A stretch of DNA of 64,000 bases from Bacillus coahuilensis m4-4 (GTDB taxonomy: Bacteria; Bacillota; Bacilli; Bacillales; Bacillaceae_K): NCBI RefSeq assembly GCF_000171615.1, contig NZ_ABFU01000018.3:2822-66821 (forward strand), written 5' to 3'. Shown here one piece after another: positions 45,873 to 54,971 of this stretch. The position numbers were made by a program, and so were the translations under genes. How positions within the stretch are numbered: the first letter of the stretch is position 1; every line of letters starts with the position of its first letter. Below the pieces are notes generated by a model that was given only the letters and a program-made list of their open reading frames with translations, ran no database searches and was not told the origin of the DNA.

Positions 45873-45974
45873 ATGCGTAGTCCAGTAGAAAGTGGAAAAA
45901 GTATGTGGTTGAGATGGACGACGGTTAGTGAAACAGTAATGGAACAAACAGAAGGGTCGTGGAAATGTGTTTAG
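45873..45974 (+). CDS. Small ORF overlapping the bmrC start
   Basis: ATG 45873 follows AGGAGG at eight-base spacing. The 33-residue product begins MRSPVESGKSMWLRW and ends EGSWKCV. Its stop (45972-45974) lies just inside bmrC, whose GTG start is at 45967, so translation of the two is probably coupled. B. subtilis also has a short gene (yheJ/bmrB) directly before yheI, but I cannot confirm homology from sequence alone. Confidence 0.5.
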   Translation: MRSPVESGKSMWLRWTTVSETVMEQTEGSWKCV

Positions 45975-47724
45975 TTTATTTAAGAAGTTAGGCTGGTTTT
46001 TTAAAGAAAATTGGAAAAGGTATTCAGTGTCGATCATTTTATTAGTGATTGTAGGGGTATTGGATGTACTTCCGCCAAGACTTGTAGGGTTAGCTATAGA
46101 CGAAATTTATGTTGGTTCCCTCAACTGGGATAGCTTAACGAAATATATCGTCTATCTAATTGGAATTATGGTGATCTCGTACGGGTTAACTTACGTATGG
46201 ATGTATCAATTGTTTGGAGGAGCTCATCTAATTGAGAGGAACTTACGAACAAAATTAATGAATCATTTAACAAGAATGACGCCATCATTTTTTGAAAAGA
46301 ACCGTACAGGAGATTTGATGGCTAGAGCCACGAATGACCTGCAAGCTATTTCAGTTACAGCCGGCTTTGGAATATTAACATTGGTGGATTCAAGTATTTT
46401 TATGCTAACTATTTTGGCTACAATGTGTTTACTAGTTAGTTGGAAGCTGACATTAGCAGCCATTCTACCTCTCCCTATTATGGCAATCTTAATGCAGATT
46501 TACGGTAAGAAAATTCATACAAAGTTCATGAAAGCACAAGATGCTTTTGGAGATTTAAATGATAAAGTGCTTGAATCTGTTGCAGGAGTGCGGGTAATAC
46601 GTGCATATGTTCAAGAACGGGCAGATGAAAACAATTTTGCCGAGATGACAGAAGATGTGTATAAGAAGAATCTTGAAGTAGCTGTCATTGACTCTTTATT
46701 TGAGCCAACAATAAAGGTGTTAGTTGGAATCAGTTATCTAATAGGATTAGGATATGGAGCATATTTAGTATTTAACCAGAGTATTACCTTAGGGGACCTG
46801 GTCGCATTTAACGTATATTTAGGAATGTTGATTTGGCCAATGTTTGCAATTGGGGAATTAATCAATGTGTTACAACGTGGGAATGCGTCATTAGATCGAA
46901 TTCAAGAAACACTAGATTATAAAGAAGATGTTGTGGATCCTATTGAGCCGATAGCTGTGGATGATCCTGCTAGAATTACATTTTCAAATGTTCAGTTTCA
47001 ATATCCCTCTTCTACTGTGCCGAACTTAGATCAAGTAAAAGTGGATTTGATGAAGGGGCACACTTTAGGATTAGTAGGAAAAACCGGTAGTGGAAAAACG
47101 ACATTTATTAAACAATTACTACGTGAATATCCAGTGGGAGACGGAGAACTGTCTATCGGAGGAACTTTAATTCAACACCAAACGAAAGATCAGGTAAGAA
47201 ATTGGATTGGATATGTTCCACAAGATCATATATTATTCTCTAGAACTGTCAGAGAAAATATTTTATTTGGTCACTTGGAGGCTTCAGAAGAAGAGCTACA
47301 AAGGGCTATAGAACTTGCTGATTTTAGTAAAGATGTTGAACGACTTCCTGAGGGTCTGGAAACACTTGTTGGTGAAAAAGGAGTCGCTTTATCAGGGGGA
47401 CAAAAACAAAGAATTTCAATCGCTCGTGCAGTTATTAAGAATCCTGAAATTTTAATTTTAGATGACTCACTATCAGCTGTTGATGCGAAAACAGAAGCTC
47501 GAATTATAGAGAATATTCGAAGAGAACGCGCTGGTAAAACAACCATTATTTCGACACATAGGCTTTCTGCTGTTCAGCATGCAGAGTGGGTGCTTGTGTT
47601 TGATAATGGTCAGGTGATACAAGAAGGCACACATGAAGATTTAATAAACCAACCAGGCTGGTACTTAGAACAATGGGAACGCCAGCAAGTGGAACAAAGT
47701 GAAACAGAGGAGGTGGGCGTATGA
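45967..47724 (+). CDS. bmrC: Heterodimeric multidrug ABC exporter subunit, BmrC (YheI)-like
   Basis: The GTG start at 45967 gives MFSLFKKLGWFFKENWKRY. The 585-residue half-transporter has six membrane helices (to about residue 300) and an ATPase domain: Walker A GLVGKTGSGKTT, Q-loop YVPQDHILFSRT, signature ALSGGQKQR, and Walker B ILILDDSLSAVDA. The residue after the Walker B Asp is Asp where the catalytic Glu is expected, the mark of the degenerate site subunit of heterodimeric exporters such as BmrC/BmrD. It overlaps bmrD by four bases (ATGA). The pair exports drugs in response to ribosome-targeting antibiotics in B. subtilis. Confidence 0.88.
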   Translation: MFSLFKKLGWFFKENWKRYSVSIILLVIVGVLDVLPPRLVGLAIDEIYVGSLNWDSLTKYIVYLIGIMVISYGLTYVWMYQLFGGAHLIERNLRTKLMNHLTRMTPSFFEKNRTGDLMARATNDLQAISVTAGFGILTLVDSSIFMLTILATMCLLVSWKLTLAAILPLPIMAILMQIYGKKIHTKFMKAQDAFGDLNDKVLESVAGVRVIRAYVQERADENNFAEMTEDVYKKNLEVAVIDSLFEPTIKVLVGISYLIGLGYGAYLVFNQSITLGDLVAFNVYLGMLIWPMFAIGELINVLQRGNASLDRIQETLDYKEDVVDPIEPIAVDDPARITFSNVQFQYPSSTVPNLDQVKVDLMKGHTLGLVGKTGSGKTTFIKQLLREYPVGDGELSIGGTLIQHQTKDQVRNWIGYVPQDHILFSRTVRENILFGHLEASEEELQRAIELADFSKDVERLPEGLETLVGEKGVALSGGQKQRISIARAVIKNPEILILDDSLSAVDAKTEARIIENIRRERAGKTTIISTHRLSAVQHAEWVLVFDNGQVIQEGTHEDLINQPGWYLEQWERQQVEQSETEEVGV

Positions 47725-49732
47725 ATGTAGGAAAACGCCTTTACCGCTATGCATTACACTATAAAATCATGATTATTGCAGCTCTAATCATGTTAACGGT
47801 ATCTGTTGCAGCAGAATTAACAGGACCTTTTATAGCTAAAAAGATTATTGATGATCACATTGTCGGAATTGAAGGAGAATGGTATGAAACAGCTGAAGGA
47901 AGTGATGCTGTTTTATATGAAGGTTCTTGGTATAAAAGAGACCAATATTTTAACGAAACAGAAGAGAAGGGACAAGGAGTCAGAATCCTTCAGGTAGGAA
48001 GAGATTTTTATTTTATTCCTACTGATATCCCATCATCAGAAGGTGAACGTACGTTTGAAAAAGGTGAAATTTTCATTACAAAGAATAATGAAACGGCTAG
48101 CTATCGAGCAACCAAATTAACAACGGATGAACTGGTGTCATTTTACTCACCTGAGATCCCAAGGATTATTAAGTTAATTCTCATGTATTTTGGACTTTTA
48201 GTTTTTGCGAGCTTTTTCCAATACGGGCAAAACTATTACCTGAAAAATGCTGCGAACCGTATTATTCAAAAAATGAGAAACGATGTATTTCAGCATACTC
48301 AAAAATTACCCATTAAGTACTTTGACAATTTGCCAGCAGGTAAAGTCGTCGCGAGAATAACAAATGATACGGAAGCCATTCGCGAACTATATGTAACGGT
48401 GCTCTCAAACTTCTTCTCAAGTGGGATTTATATTACAGGGATCTATGTGGCTCTTTATATTCTAAACCCTACATTGGCAACGGTTTGTTTAGTACTTATC
48501 CCAATTTTAATTGTTTGGATGATTGTGTATCGCAAATTTGCATCATCCTATAATCATGTTATTCGAAGTAAAATTAGTGATATTAACGCGATGATCAATG
48601 AATCTATTCAAGGGATGACGATCATTCAAGCTTTTCGACGGGAAGAAAAAACACGTCAAGATTTTGAAGAAATGAATGATACACATTTAGGTACCAAAAC
48701 AAGCTACTAAGCTTAAATTCCATCACATCTCATAACTTAGTAGGAGTATTACGTAATCTAGCGTTTGTTGCGTTGATCTGGTACTTTGGCGGAGGATCAA
48801 TTGGGGTAGGTAGTTTTGTAACCTTAGGAGTTCTGTATGCCTTTGTAGATTATTTAAACCGCTTATTCCAGCCTATCACTGGAATTGTCAATCAATTACC
48901 AAACCTTGAAAAAGCGTTGGTAGCAGGAGAGAGAGTATTTGAGCTATTAGAAGAAGAGGGAAGAGAAGTAAGTGATGAACGTATTCCTAGGTACAAAGGT
49001 AATGTTTCTTTTGAACATGTGAACTTTGCTTATAAAGAAGGAGAATACGTACTCAAAGATATCAATATTGAAGCAAAGCAGGGTGAAACGGTAGCGCTCG
49101 TTGGACATACTGGCTCCGGAAAAAGTTCCATCATGAATCTTCTATTCAGATACTACGATGTAAAAGAAGGAAGAATCACGATTGATGGTACCAATATTAA
49201 CGACTTAGAGCACCAAACCCTACGCCAGCATATGGCTATTGTCTTACAGGATCCCTATCTATTTACAGGTACCATTGCCAGTAACGTGAGCTTAAATAAC
49301 CCTGACATTCCTCGAGAAAAGGTCGAAAAGGCATTAAAGGATGTAGGTGCTGATACTGTGCTGCGTAACTTAGAGAACGGGTATGATACAGAGGTGATTG
49401 AGAAGGGAAGTACTCTCTCTTCTGGTCAACGTCAATTGATCTCGTTTGCACGTGCCCTAGCATATGATCCAGCTATTTTAATCTTAGATGAGGCTACTTC
49501 TAGTATTGATACTGAAACAGAAGCCATCATTCAAGAAGCCATGGATGTTCTAAAAAAAGGACGGACGACGTTCATCATTGCTCATCGATTATCGACTATT
49601 AAAAATGCAGATCAAATAGTAGTTCTTGACAAAGGAATGATTGTAGAAAAAGGCAATCACGAAGAGTTAATGCAACAAAAAGGGAAATATTATCAAATGT
49701 ATGAACTTCAAAAAGGAAAGCAAGCAAGTTAG
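47721..49732 (+). CDS. bmrD: Heterodimeric multidrug ABC exporter subunit, BmrD (YheH)-like (frameshifted)
   Basis: ATG 47721 overlaps the bmrC stop. One A missing at 48701-48702 breaks the frame after ...NDTHLGTKT; repair gives KLLSLNSITSHNLVGVLRNL and about 670 residues. Helix 1 is followed by an extracytoplasmic insertion of about 110 residues (GEWYETAEGSDAVLYEGSW onward), characteristic of BmrD-type subunits and absent from BmrC. The ATPase domain is intact: GHTGSGKSSIMN, LQDPYLFTGT, TLSSGQRQLISFAR, and ILILDEATSSID with the catalytic Glu. It supplies the active ATP site of the heterodimer. Confidence 0.87.
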
Positions 49733-49736
49733 GGTT

Positions 49737-49768
49737 AAGACTGTCCAAATGGGCAGTCTTTTCTTTTT
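49737..49768 (+). terminator. Terminator of the bmrCD-like operon
   Basis: AAGACTGTCC pairs with GGGCAGTCTT around AAAT, with one wobble, followed by TTCTTTTTTC. Confidence 0.82.
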
Positions 49769-49840
49769 TCGTAAATACTTTGATACCCCACCCATAAATT
49801 GATAGAATAAATTAACAATGTTGACATTAAAGGAGTAAAA

Positions 49841-51245
49841 ATAGGAAAAAATCATTACGGGTATTAATGGATTAGATGAGATTTTATATAATGGGATACC
49901 TGCCGGGTCAGGAGTGTTAGTCGAAGGACCTCCAGGGATTGGCAAAACAACTTTCGCTATGGAGTACCTTGTTAAAGGGGCCTGGTACTACGGAGAACCA
50001 GGCTTGTATGTTTCATTTGAAGAGCTTCCAGAACAACTATATAGAGATATGGCAAGATTTGATTGGGGTATTACTGATCTTGAAAAAAGGGGAGACTCAG
50101 ACTTATTAGTACCTCTCCAGACAGTTTTGTCTCTGAATTACTAAGTGGTGAGGGCCTTCTTCGTTCTTTAATTGTTGAGCTAGGTATAAAAAGAATGGTC
50201 ATTGATAGCGTTACCCTCTTTCAATATAGGAGAGACGATGAGAAAGAAAAGAGAGAATTATTATACAGTATAAGGAATGCCTTAAATAAGTTAGGATGTA
50301 CGACATTGTTTATTTCTGAAAGCTTTCAAGAAAACGGCGAAATCCATTATGCTCATTTTATTTTAGATGGTGTCATTACTCTTCATTTAGAAAAAGATCG
50401 ACATCAACGAATAAAGAAAAATGGAAGTGAAAAAATTAAGAGGATCTGATTTTGTTGATGGATCTTGTGTTTGGGATATAACAGAGAAAGGAATAACCGT
50501 CATACTTCCTAAGAAGCTTCCGAAAGCTCTTCCGCCTCATATCCCTTATATTCAAACAGGGATAAAAAAATTAGATGATTACCTTGGCGGAGGAATAGTT
50601 TCTGGTAGTAGGTGGCTTGTAAATATCGATGAAATCAGTCGTTATAAAATGCTATTAGGATCTATTTTTATGGAGCGAATCAAAGCAGGAGAAAATTTTC
50701 TCTGTAGGCTATCTCCTTCTACCTTAGTAAGGGATATTGAGGATTATTTTTCTAGTCAAGGGTATTCTTTGCTAGAGTTTGCGAGAAATGGAAGGATCTA
50801 TTTTATTGAACAGTACAAAAGACCAGTCCCAGAAGAGCTAATGCCTTTTATCATTCGAGCATATGATTCAATGGATGTTGACTTGTTTACACTCATTGAA
50901 GAAAAAACAAATATCGTTGGACGCATTCAAGCAGGAGAGAAATGGTTTTTAAATTATGACTTAAATGTCGGAATTGCCTATAGAAGCAAACAAAGAGTCC
51001 TTGATGTTATTCCAGAGTTGTTTTCTTTAGAAAGACATTTAGGGATTACTTCATTTGTCACGTGTCACTCAGAGAGAACAGACAACGAACTAATGGCTAT
51101 CATGAAAAAATCTGCAGATGGAATTATCGAGATTTGGACAGACGATTACCAATACGTACAAGTTATGAAATCTCCTAACGGTGTTGTCTCAAAACCAATG
51201 ATTATGGAAGCAACGGACTACTCAACCGTTGTTACGTTACTTTAA
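49841..51245 (+). CDS. KaiC-like RecA-fold ATPase, second domain degenerate (frameshifted)
   Basis: A ribosome binding site (AAAGGAG) precedes ATAGGAAAAAATC, where the expected start would be ATGGAAAAAATC (MEKIITGINGLDEIL), so even the start may carry an error. Shifts at 50083-50088 (A6, one missing) and 50417-50421 (A5, one too many) divide the gene; repair gives about 468 residues. Domain 1 (residues 1-240) has Walker A VEGPPGIGKTTFAMEYL, Walker B RMVIDSVTLFQYR and the EVKKLRGSDF end typical of KaiC/RadA-like ATPases. Domain 2 repeats the fold (YIQTGIKKLDDYLGGGI), but its P-loop reads LVNIDEISRYKML, so it cannot bind ATP normally. The next gene is a LuxR-type regulator 15 bases downstream; the pair precedes the paa operon and may sense or gate it. 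Confidence 0.78.
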
Positions 51246-51260
51246 CAGAAGGAGTATATT

Positions 51261-51667
51261 ATGAGGGAAATAGAAGAATATTTCTTAAGAAATCATTTTG
51301 CTATGGAAACTATACATTCACTAGCTCTTAAGATTGGAAGACTTGAAAACGAAATAGCAGAAGAAATTGAGCAATTAGTTAAGGAAAAGAAAATAGTAAA
51401 AACAGAGCATCACGAGCCCGTGTATATGAACATTCATAACTCATTTGTAACACTTGATCAAGGAAGTGATGTTCTTGACTCTTTTGAATTAACTTCAAGG
51501 GAACGAGAAATCATTAACTACTTATTATCAGGACATTCCAACATAGAGTTAGCAGAAGCCCTTGAAATAAGTCAGCATACAGTCAAAAATCACGTCTCCA
51601 ACATATTTAAAAACTTGGTGTGAAAACAAGATTGGAATTATTTAAAAAGCTAGGGCAGCTAAGATAA
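51261..51667 (+). CDS. LuxR/GerE-type regulator partnered with the KaiC-like ATPase (frameshifted)
   Basis: ATG 51261 follows AGAAGGAGTA. Adding one A to the run at 51609-51613 extends the frame to VKTRLELFKKLGQLR and a stop at 51665-51667, about 134 residues. The N-terminal half is helical with a charged coiled-coil-like stretch (KIGRLENEIAEEIEQLVKEK). The C-terminal half is a GerE helix-turn-helix: ELTSREREIINYLLSGHSNIELAEALEISQHTVKNHVSNIFKKL. It lacks a receiver domain, so its activity is probably set by its ATPase partner rather than by phosphorylation. Targets are unknown; the paa operon 330 bases downstream is the obvious candidate. Confidence 0.78.
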
Positions 51668-51815
51668 GGAGATGAGATGTAACCGGGATCAAAGTGAGAT
51701 AGATCTTACACTAGCAAGATCCAACAGTTTTCCCTTTTAAGGACGGGGCGAAGGCTCATGATTGGTTGGAAAGCCGAAAGAGTACAGGAAACTATTATTA
51801 AAACCATAATGCTAA

Positions 51816-51850
51816 CGCAAACAGTGCTTTCTTGCTGTTTGTCGTTTTTT
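51816..51850 (+). terminator. Terminator after the LuxR-type regulator
   Basis: CAAACAG (51818-51824) pairs with CTGTTTG (51835-51841), followed by TCGTTTTTTAT. It separates the regulators from the paa operon. Confidence 0.75.
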
Positions 51851-51881
51851 ATACGTGTGGATTAATGAAACATAAAATAAG

Positions 51882-51959
51882 TTGACTTTTCTGAAAAATA
51901 AAGGTATCTTTTGGATATGGTATGACACTTAATTTAACACTCGGTAAAATAACGTTATA
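51882..51959 (+). promoter_or_regulatory. Probable paa promoter and operator region
   Basis: TTGACT (51882-51887), 17-base spacer and TATCTT (51905-51910) form a plausible promoter. The palindrome ATAACGTTAT (51950-51959) lies downstream of it, and CGTTATA is shared with the region just before paaX (60753-60759). A PaaX operator is inferred, not shown. Confidence 0.4.
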
Positions 51960-51996
51960 TAAAAATAAGTTATAAAAATATATAGGAGGGGACTAT

Positions 51997-52955
51997 GTGG
52001 GAATGATAACAGACTTCGATCAGCTTTCTGAGGATCAAAAGCATGATGTATTTCTAAAAAAAGTTCAATCAGGAGAAAAAATTGAAGCAGATGATTGGAT
52101 GCCGGAAGAATATCGGCAAACACTGATTAAACTAATTTCTATGCATGGCATAAGTGAAATTATGGGAGCACTTCCTGAAAAAGAATGGGTTCCGAAAGCC
52201 CCATCTATTCAAAGAAAAATTAGGCATCATGGCGAAAGTGCAAGATGAAATGGGACATGGACAGCTTTTACTTCGTGTAGCAGAAGATTTGATGAAGCCA
52301 TACGGGAAGACTCGAGAAGATATTATGGAAGATTTGTTCTCCGGAACATTAAAGTTCCATAACGTGTTTCATATGCCAGCCCCTACTTGGGCAGACGCTG
52401 GAGTCATTGGATGGCTAGTTGACGGAGCTGCTATCATTACTCAAACGAACATGCTGCATGCCTCCTATGGTCCCTATGCAAGAGCATTAAAACGAATATG
52501 TGCAGAAGAAGTGTTTCATGCTCAGCACGGGGAAGCTATTATTATGGCACTTGCGGAAGGAACAGAGGAGCAGCGTGAATTGATTCAAGATGCAGTTGAT
52601 CGCTGGTGGCCATCGCTTCTCATGTTCTTTGGTCCAGGAGATGCCTCCACGACTGGTACATCAAAACAGGATATTACGATTAAGTATCACATCCGAACGA
52701 AAACAAATGAACAACTACGACAAGTATTTTTTTACAAAGTATATTCCAAGAATGCTATCTCTTGGTTTAACGCTCCCTGATCCTACCATGTACTTTGACG
52801 AGGAACAGGAGATGTGGATATACCAACAACCGGATTGGTCGGAATTTAGAGAAATTATTCGAAATAACGGTCCGTTATCAAAAGAACGACTCCGTTTACG
52901 TAAGCTTTCTTACGAAACAAATAAATGGGTGAGAGAGAGTTTAGGCGGTGCATAA
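51997..52955 (+). CDS. paaA: Phenylacetyl-CoA ring epoxidase catalytic subunit (two frameshifts)
   Basis: GTG 51997 is best placed relative to AGGAGGGG; ATG 52003 is the alternative. Shifts at 52215-52219 (A5, one too many) and 52737-52743 (T7, one too many) split the gene; repair gives about 318 residues, normal for PaaA. The carboxylate-bridged di-iron ligands are visible in AKVQDEMGHGQLL and CAEEVFHAQHGEAI, and LRLRKLSYETNKWVR closes the protein. With PaaB, PaaC and the reductase PaaE it epoxidises the ring of phenylacetyl-CoA. It heads a long operon. Confidence 0.9.
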
Positions 52956-52981
52956 ACATGATGGTGTAAGGAGGGGTGTTG

Positions 52982-53329
52982 ATGAGTTCATTTTATAATG
53001 AATATGAAGTATTTAGTCGTAAAAACGATATGTCACCGATGCAATATCAATTCAGTTTACTTGCTCCAAATCATGAAATCGCTCTCATTATGGCCCAAGA
53101 GAATTTTATGAGAAGAGAAACAGCTTCAGATATTTGGGTCATTAAGCGGGAGCATATTCGAATGATGAATAGGGAAGAAAAAGAAAGTTTAAAGCGGTTA
53201 GATAATAAAGATTACCGGTTAACCAAGGGCTATGGCTATTTAAAGAAAAAATGGCGTGAATATGAACAAGAGATGTTAGATGAAAAAGAAATCATGTCCT
53301 GGGGAGAGTTGGTGAATAAACGTGGATAA
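52982..53329 (+). CDS. paaB: Phenylacetyl-CoA epoxidase subunit PaaB
   Basis: ATG 52982 follows AAGGAGGGG. The 115-residue protein begins MSSFYNEYEVFSRKNDMSPM and carries FSLLAPNHEIALIMAQENFMRR, then SDIWVIKREHIR, as in the PaaB family. PaaB is a small structural subunit bridging PaaA-PaaC heterodimers. It ends eight bases inside paaC. Confidence 0.92.
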   Translation: MSSFYNEYEVFSRKNDMSPMQYQFSLLAPNHEIALIMAQENFMRRETASDIWVIKREHIRMMNREEKESLKRLDNKDYRLTKGYGYLKKKWREYEQEMLDEKEIMSWGELVNKRG

Positions 53330-54107
53330 GTTAGCGACCATAGAACTTCTTTATCAGCTTGCAGATGATGATTTCATTCATGCTTACAGAGGATCTGAAT
53401 GGCTCGGCCTTTCCCCTCATATTGAGGAGGATGTCGCAAGTGCTTCTATTAATCAAGACACAATGGGTCATGCGTTTATGCTATATGGACTTCTTAGTGA
53501 TCTTGGAGAAGGAAGTATAGATGAATTGGCACATGGTAGAACAAACAAAGACCAATGGCGAAATGCGATCGTAGTAGAATTACCTAATGGACCAGGTGGA
53601 TATAAGGAGGAGCCGCGCTATGATTTTGCTTTAGCTGTCGTTAGAAATTATTTTTACATCGTAGCTAAATTAGTGAAAGTACATAGTTTAAAAGAGTCTA
53701 GCTATGAGCCTTTAAAAAATATATCCACTAAAATGAGTATGGAACTATTCTATCATCATCTTCATTGGAAGACTTGGTTTGTCCAACTATTCACGGCAGG
53801 TGGTGAAGCAAAAACAAGAATGAGTCAAGCTTTGACTATAATCTTACAAGAAGCAGAAGGCTTATTTGATATGGGAGCATTAGAGTCAAACATTGTAGCG
53901 GAGGGACTCATCTCATCAAAGCAGGAACTCATTCATAGCTTTCAACAATTTATTGAACCAACGTTAAAAAATGCTTCTATAGAAGCACCATTAAAAATAG
54001 ATATGAAAATGGGTAATGGAAGAAATAGGAACCACACAAAGCATCTGCAGTCAGCTATCCAGACGTTCAGTGAAGTGTATTCATCTGATCCAACTGCCAC
54101 ATGGTAA
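53322..54107 (+). CDS. paaC: Phenylacetyl-CoA epoxidase structural subunit PaaC
   Basis: The start is a GTG at 53322 overlapping paaB. The 261-residue protein is a PaaA paralogue that lacks a working di-iron site and stabilises it: YQLADDDFIHAYRGSEWLGLSP, EEDVASASINQDTMGHAFML, and MELFYHHLHWKTWFVQL. It forms the PaaAC core with PaaA. Length is normal and no frameshift is present. Confidence 0.92.
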   Translation: MDKLATIELLYQLADDDFIHAYRGSEWLGLSPHIEEDVASASINQDTMGHAFMLYGLLSDLGEGSIDELAHGRTNKDQWRNAIVVELPNGPGGYKEEPRYDFALAVVRNYFYIVAKLVKVHSLKESSYEPLKNISTKMSMELFYHHLHWKTWFVQLFTAGGEAKTRMSQALTIILQEAEGLFDMGALESNIVAEGLISSKQELIHSFQQFIEPTLKNASIEAPLKIDMKMGNGRNRNHTKHLQSAIQTFSEVYSSDPTATW

Positions 54108-54124
54108 GAAAGGAGTGAACCAAC

Positions 54125-54601
54125 TTGGATTCTATTATTCTAGCACTCCAAAATGTGAAAGATCCTGAAATTGATTCCATTAGCATCGTAGAGTTAGGTA
54201 TGCTTCACCATATTCATTTGGAGAAAGGTGAGCTTACCGTTGAATTACTTCCAACATTTATGGGGTGCCCAGCTCTAGATATTATTGAAAAAAACGTGGT
54301 AAATGAACTATCCAATGTAAGTGGAGTCCATACCGTTCATGTACATTTTGTTCATTCTACTCCTTGGACGTCCAATCGAATAACGCTGCTAGGAAGAGAG
54401 GGCTTAAAAGAATTTGGAATCGCTCCACCGCCTCATTTTATAGAAGGGGAGACAAAATGGGAAGTAGATTGTCCTTATTGTGAATCACTCTACACAACAA
54501 TGGAGAATTTGTTTGGACCAACAGCCTGTAGAAGCATCCTCTATTGTAAATCTTGTCGCAATCCGTTTGAAGCCATGAAGCCCATTTCTACACTAATGTA
54601 A
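54125..54601 (+). CDS. paaD: Phenylacetate pathway Fe-S maturation protein PaaD, TTG start
   Basis: A TTG at 54125 follows AAAGGAGTG. The 158-residue protein has a DUF59/MIP18 domain (LQNVKDPEIDSISIVELGML, with FMGCPALD) and a C-terminal four-cysteine ribbon (CPYCES...CRSILYCKSCRNPFEAMKP). PaaD is thought to help assemble the iron centres of the epoxidase or its reductase. Some databases call it PaaJ. Confidence 0.88.
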   Translation: MDSIILALQNVKDPEIDSISIVELGMLHHIHLEKGELTVELLPTFMGCPALDIIEKNVVNELSNVSGVHTVHVHFVHSTPWTSNRITLLGREGLKEFGIAPPPHFIEGETKWEVDCPYCESLYTTMENLFGPTACRSILYCKSCRNPFEAMKPISTLM

Positions 54602-54653
54602 TAGGCCATGCCTGTTCAGATAAAATTATTTTGTTAAAAAGGGAGAGATAACT

Positions 54654-54971
54654 ATGATTAAAATGATCGCATTGTACAAACATCCTGAGAACAAAGAAAA
54701 ATTTGACGAGCACTATTTCAATACTCATGCCCCGATTACAGCTAAAATACCTGGACTAATAAAAATGGACGTAACGAAAATCGTAGGTTCTCCTATGGGG
54801 GGAGGAAGGAAAGTACTATCTTATGTGTGAGATGTACTACGAAAATCATGATGCCTTTAAGCAAGCAATGAAAACAGATGAAGCGAAAGCATCTGGAAAA
54901 GATTTAATGAGTTTGCGGGAGATTTGGTAACGCTTATGATTGGTGAAGAAGTAAATGAACCAACAGCTTGA
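54654..54971 (+). CDS. EthD-family protein of the paa operon (two frameshifts)
   Basis: ATG 54654 follows AAAGGGAGAG. The protein starts MIKMIALYKHPENKEKFDEH and the frame is lost at the G6 run 54797-54802 and regained through a T run at 54912-54914. Repair gives MGEEGKYYLMCEMYYENHDA, then FAGDLVTLMIGEEVNEPTA, about 105 residues, the ferredoxin-like EthD fold with the HYFNTHAP signature. EthD proteins accompany ring-degrading systems and form dimeric barrels; the function here is unknown. It overlaps the next gene by 17 bases. Confidence 0.72.
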
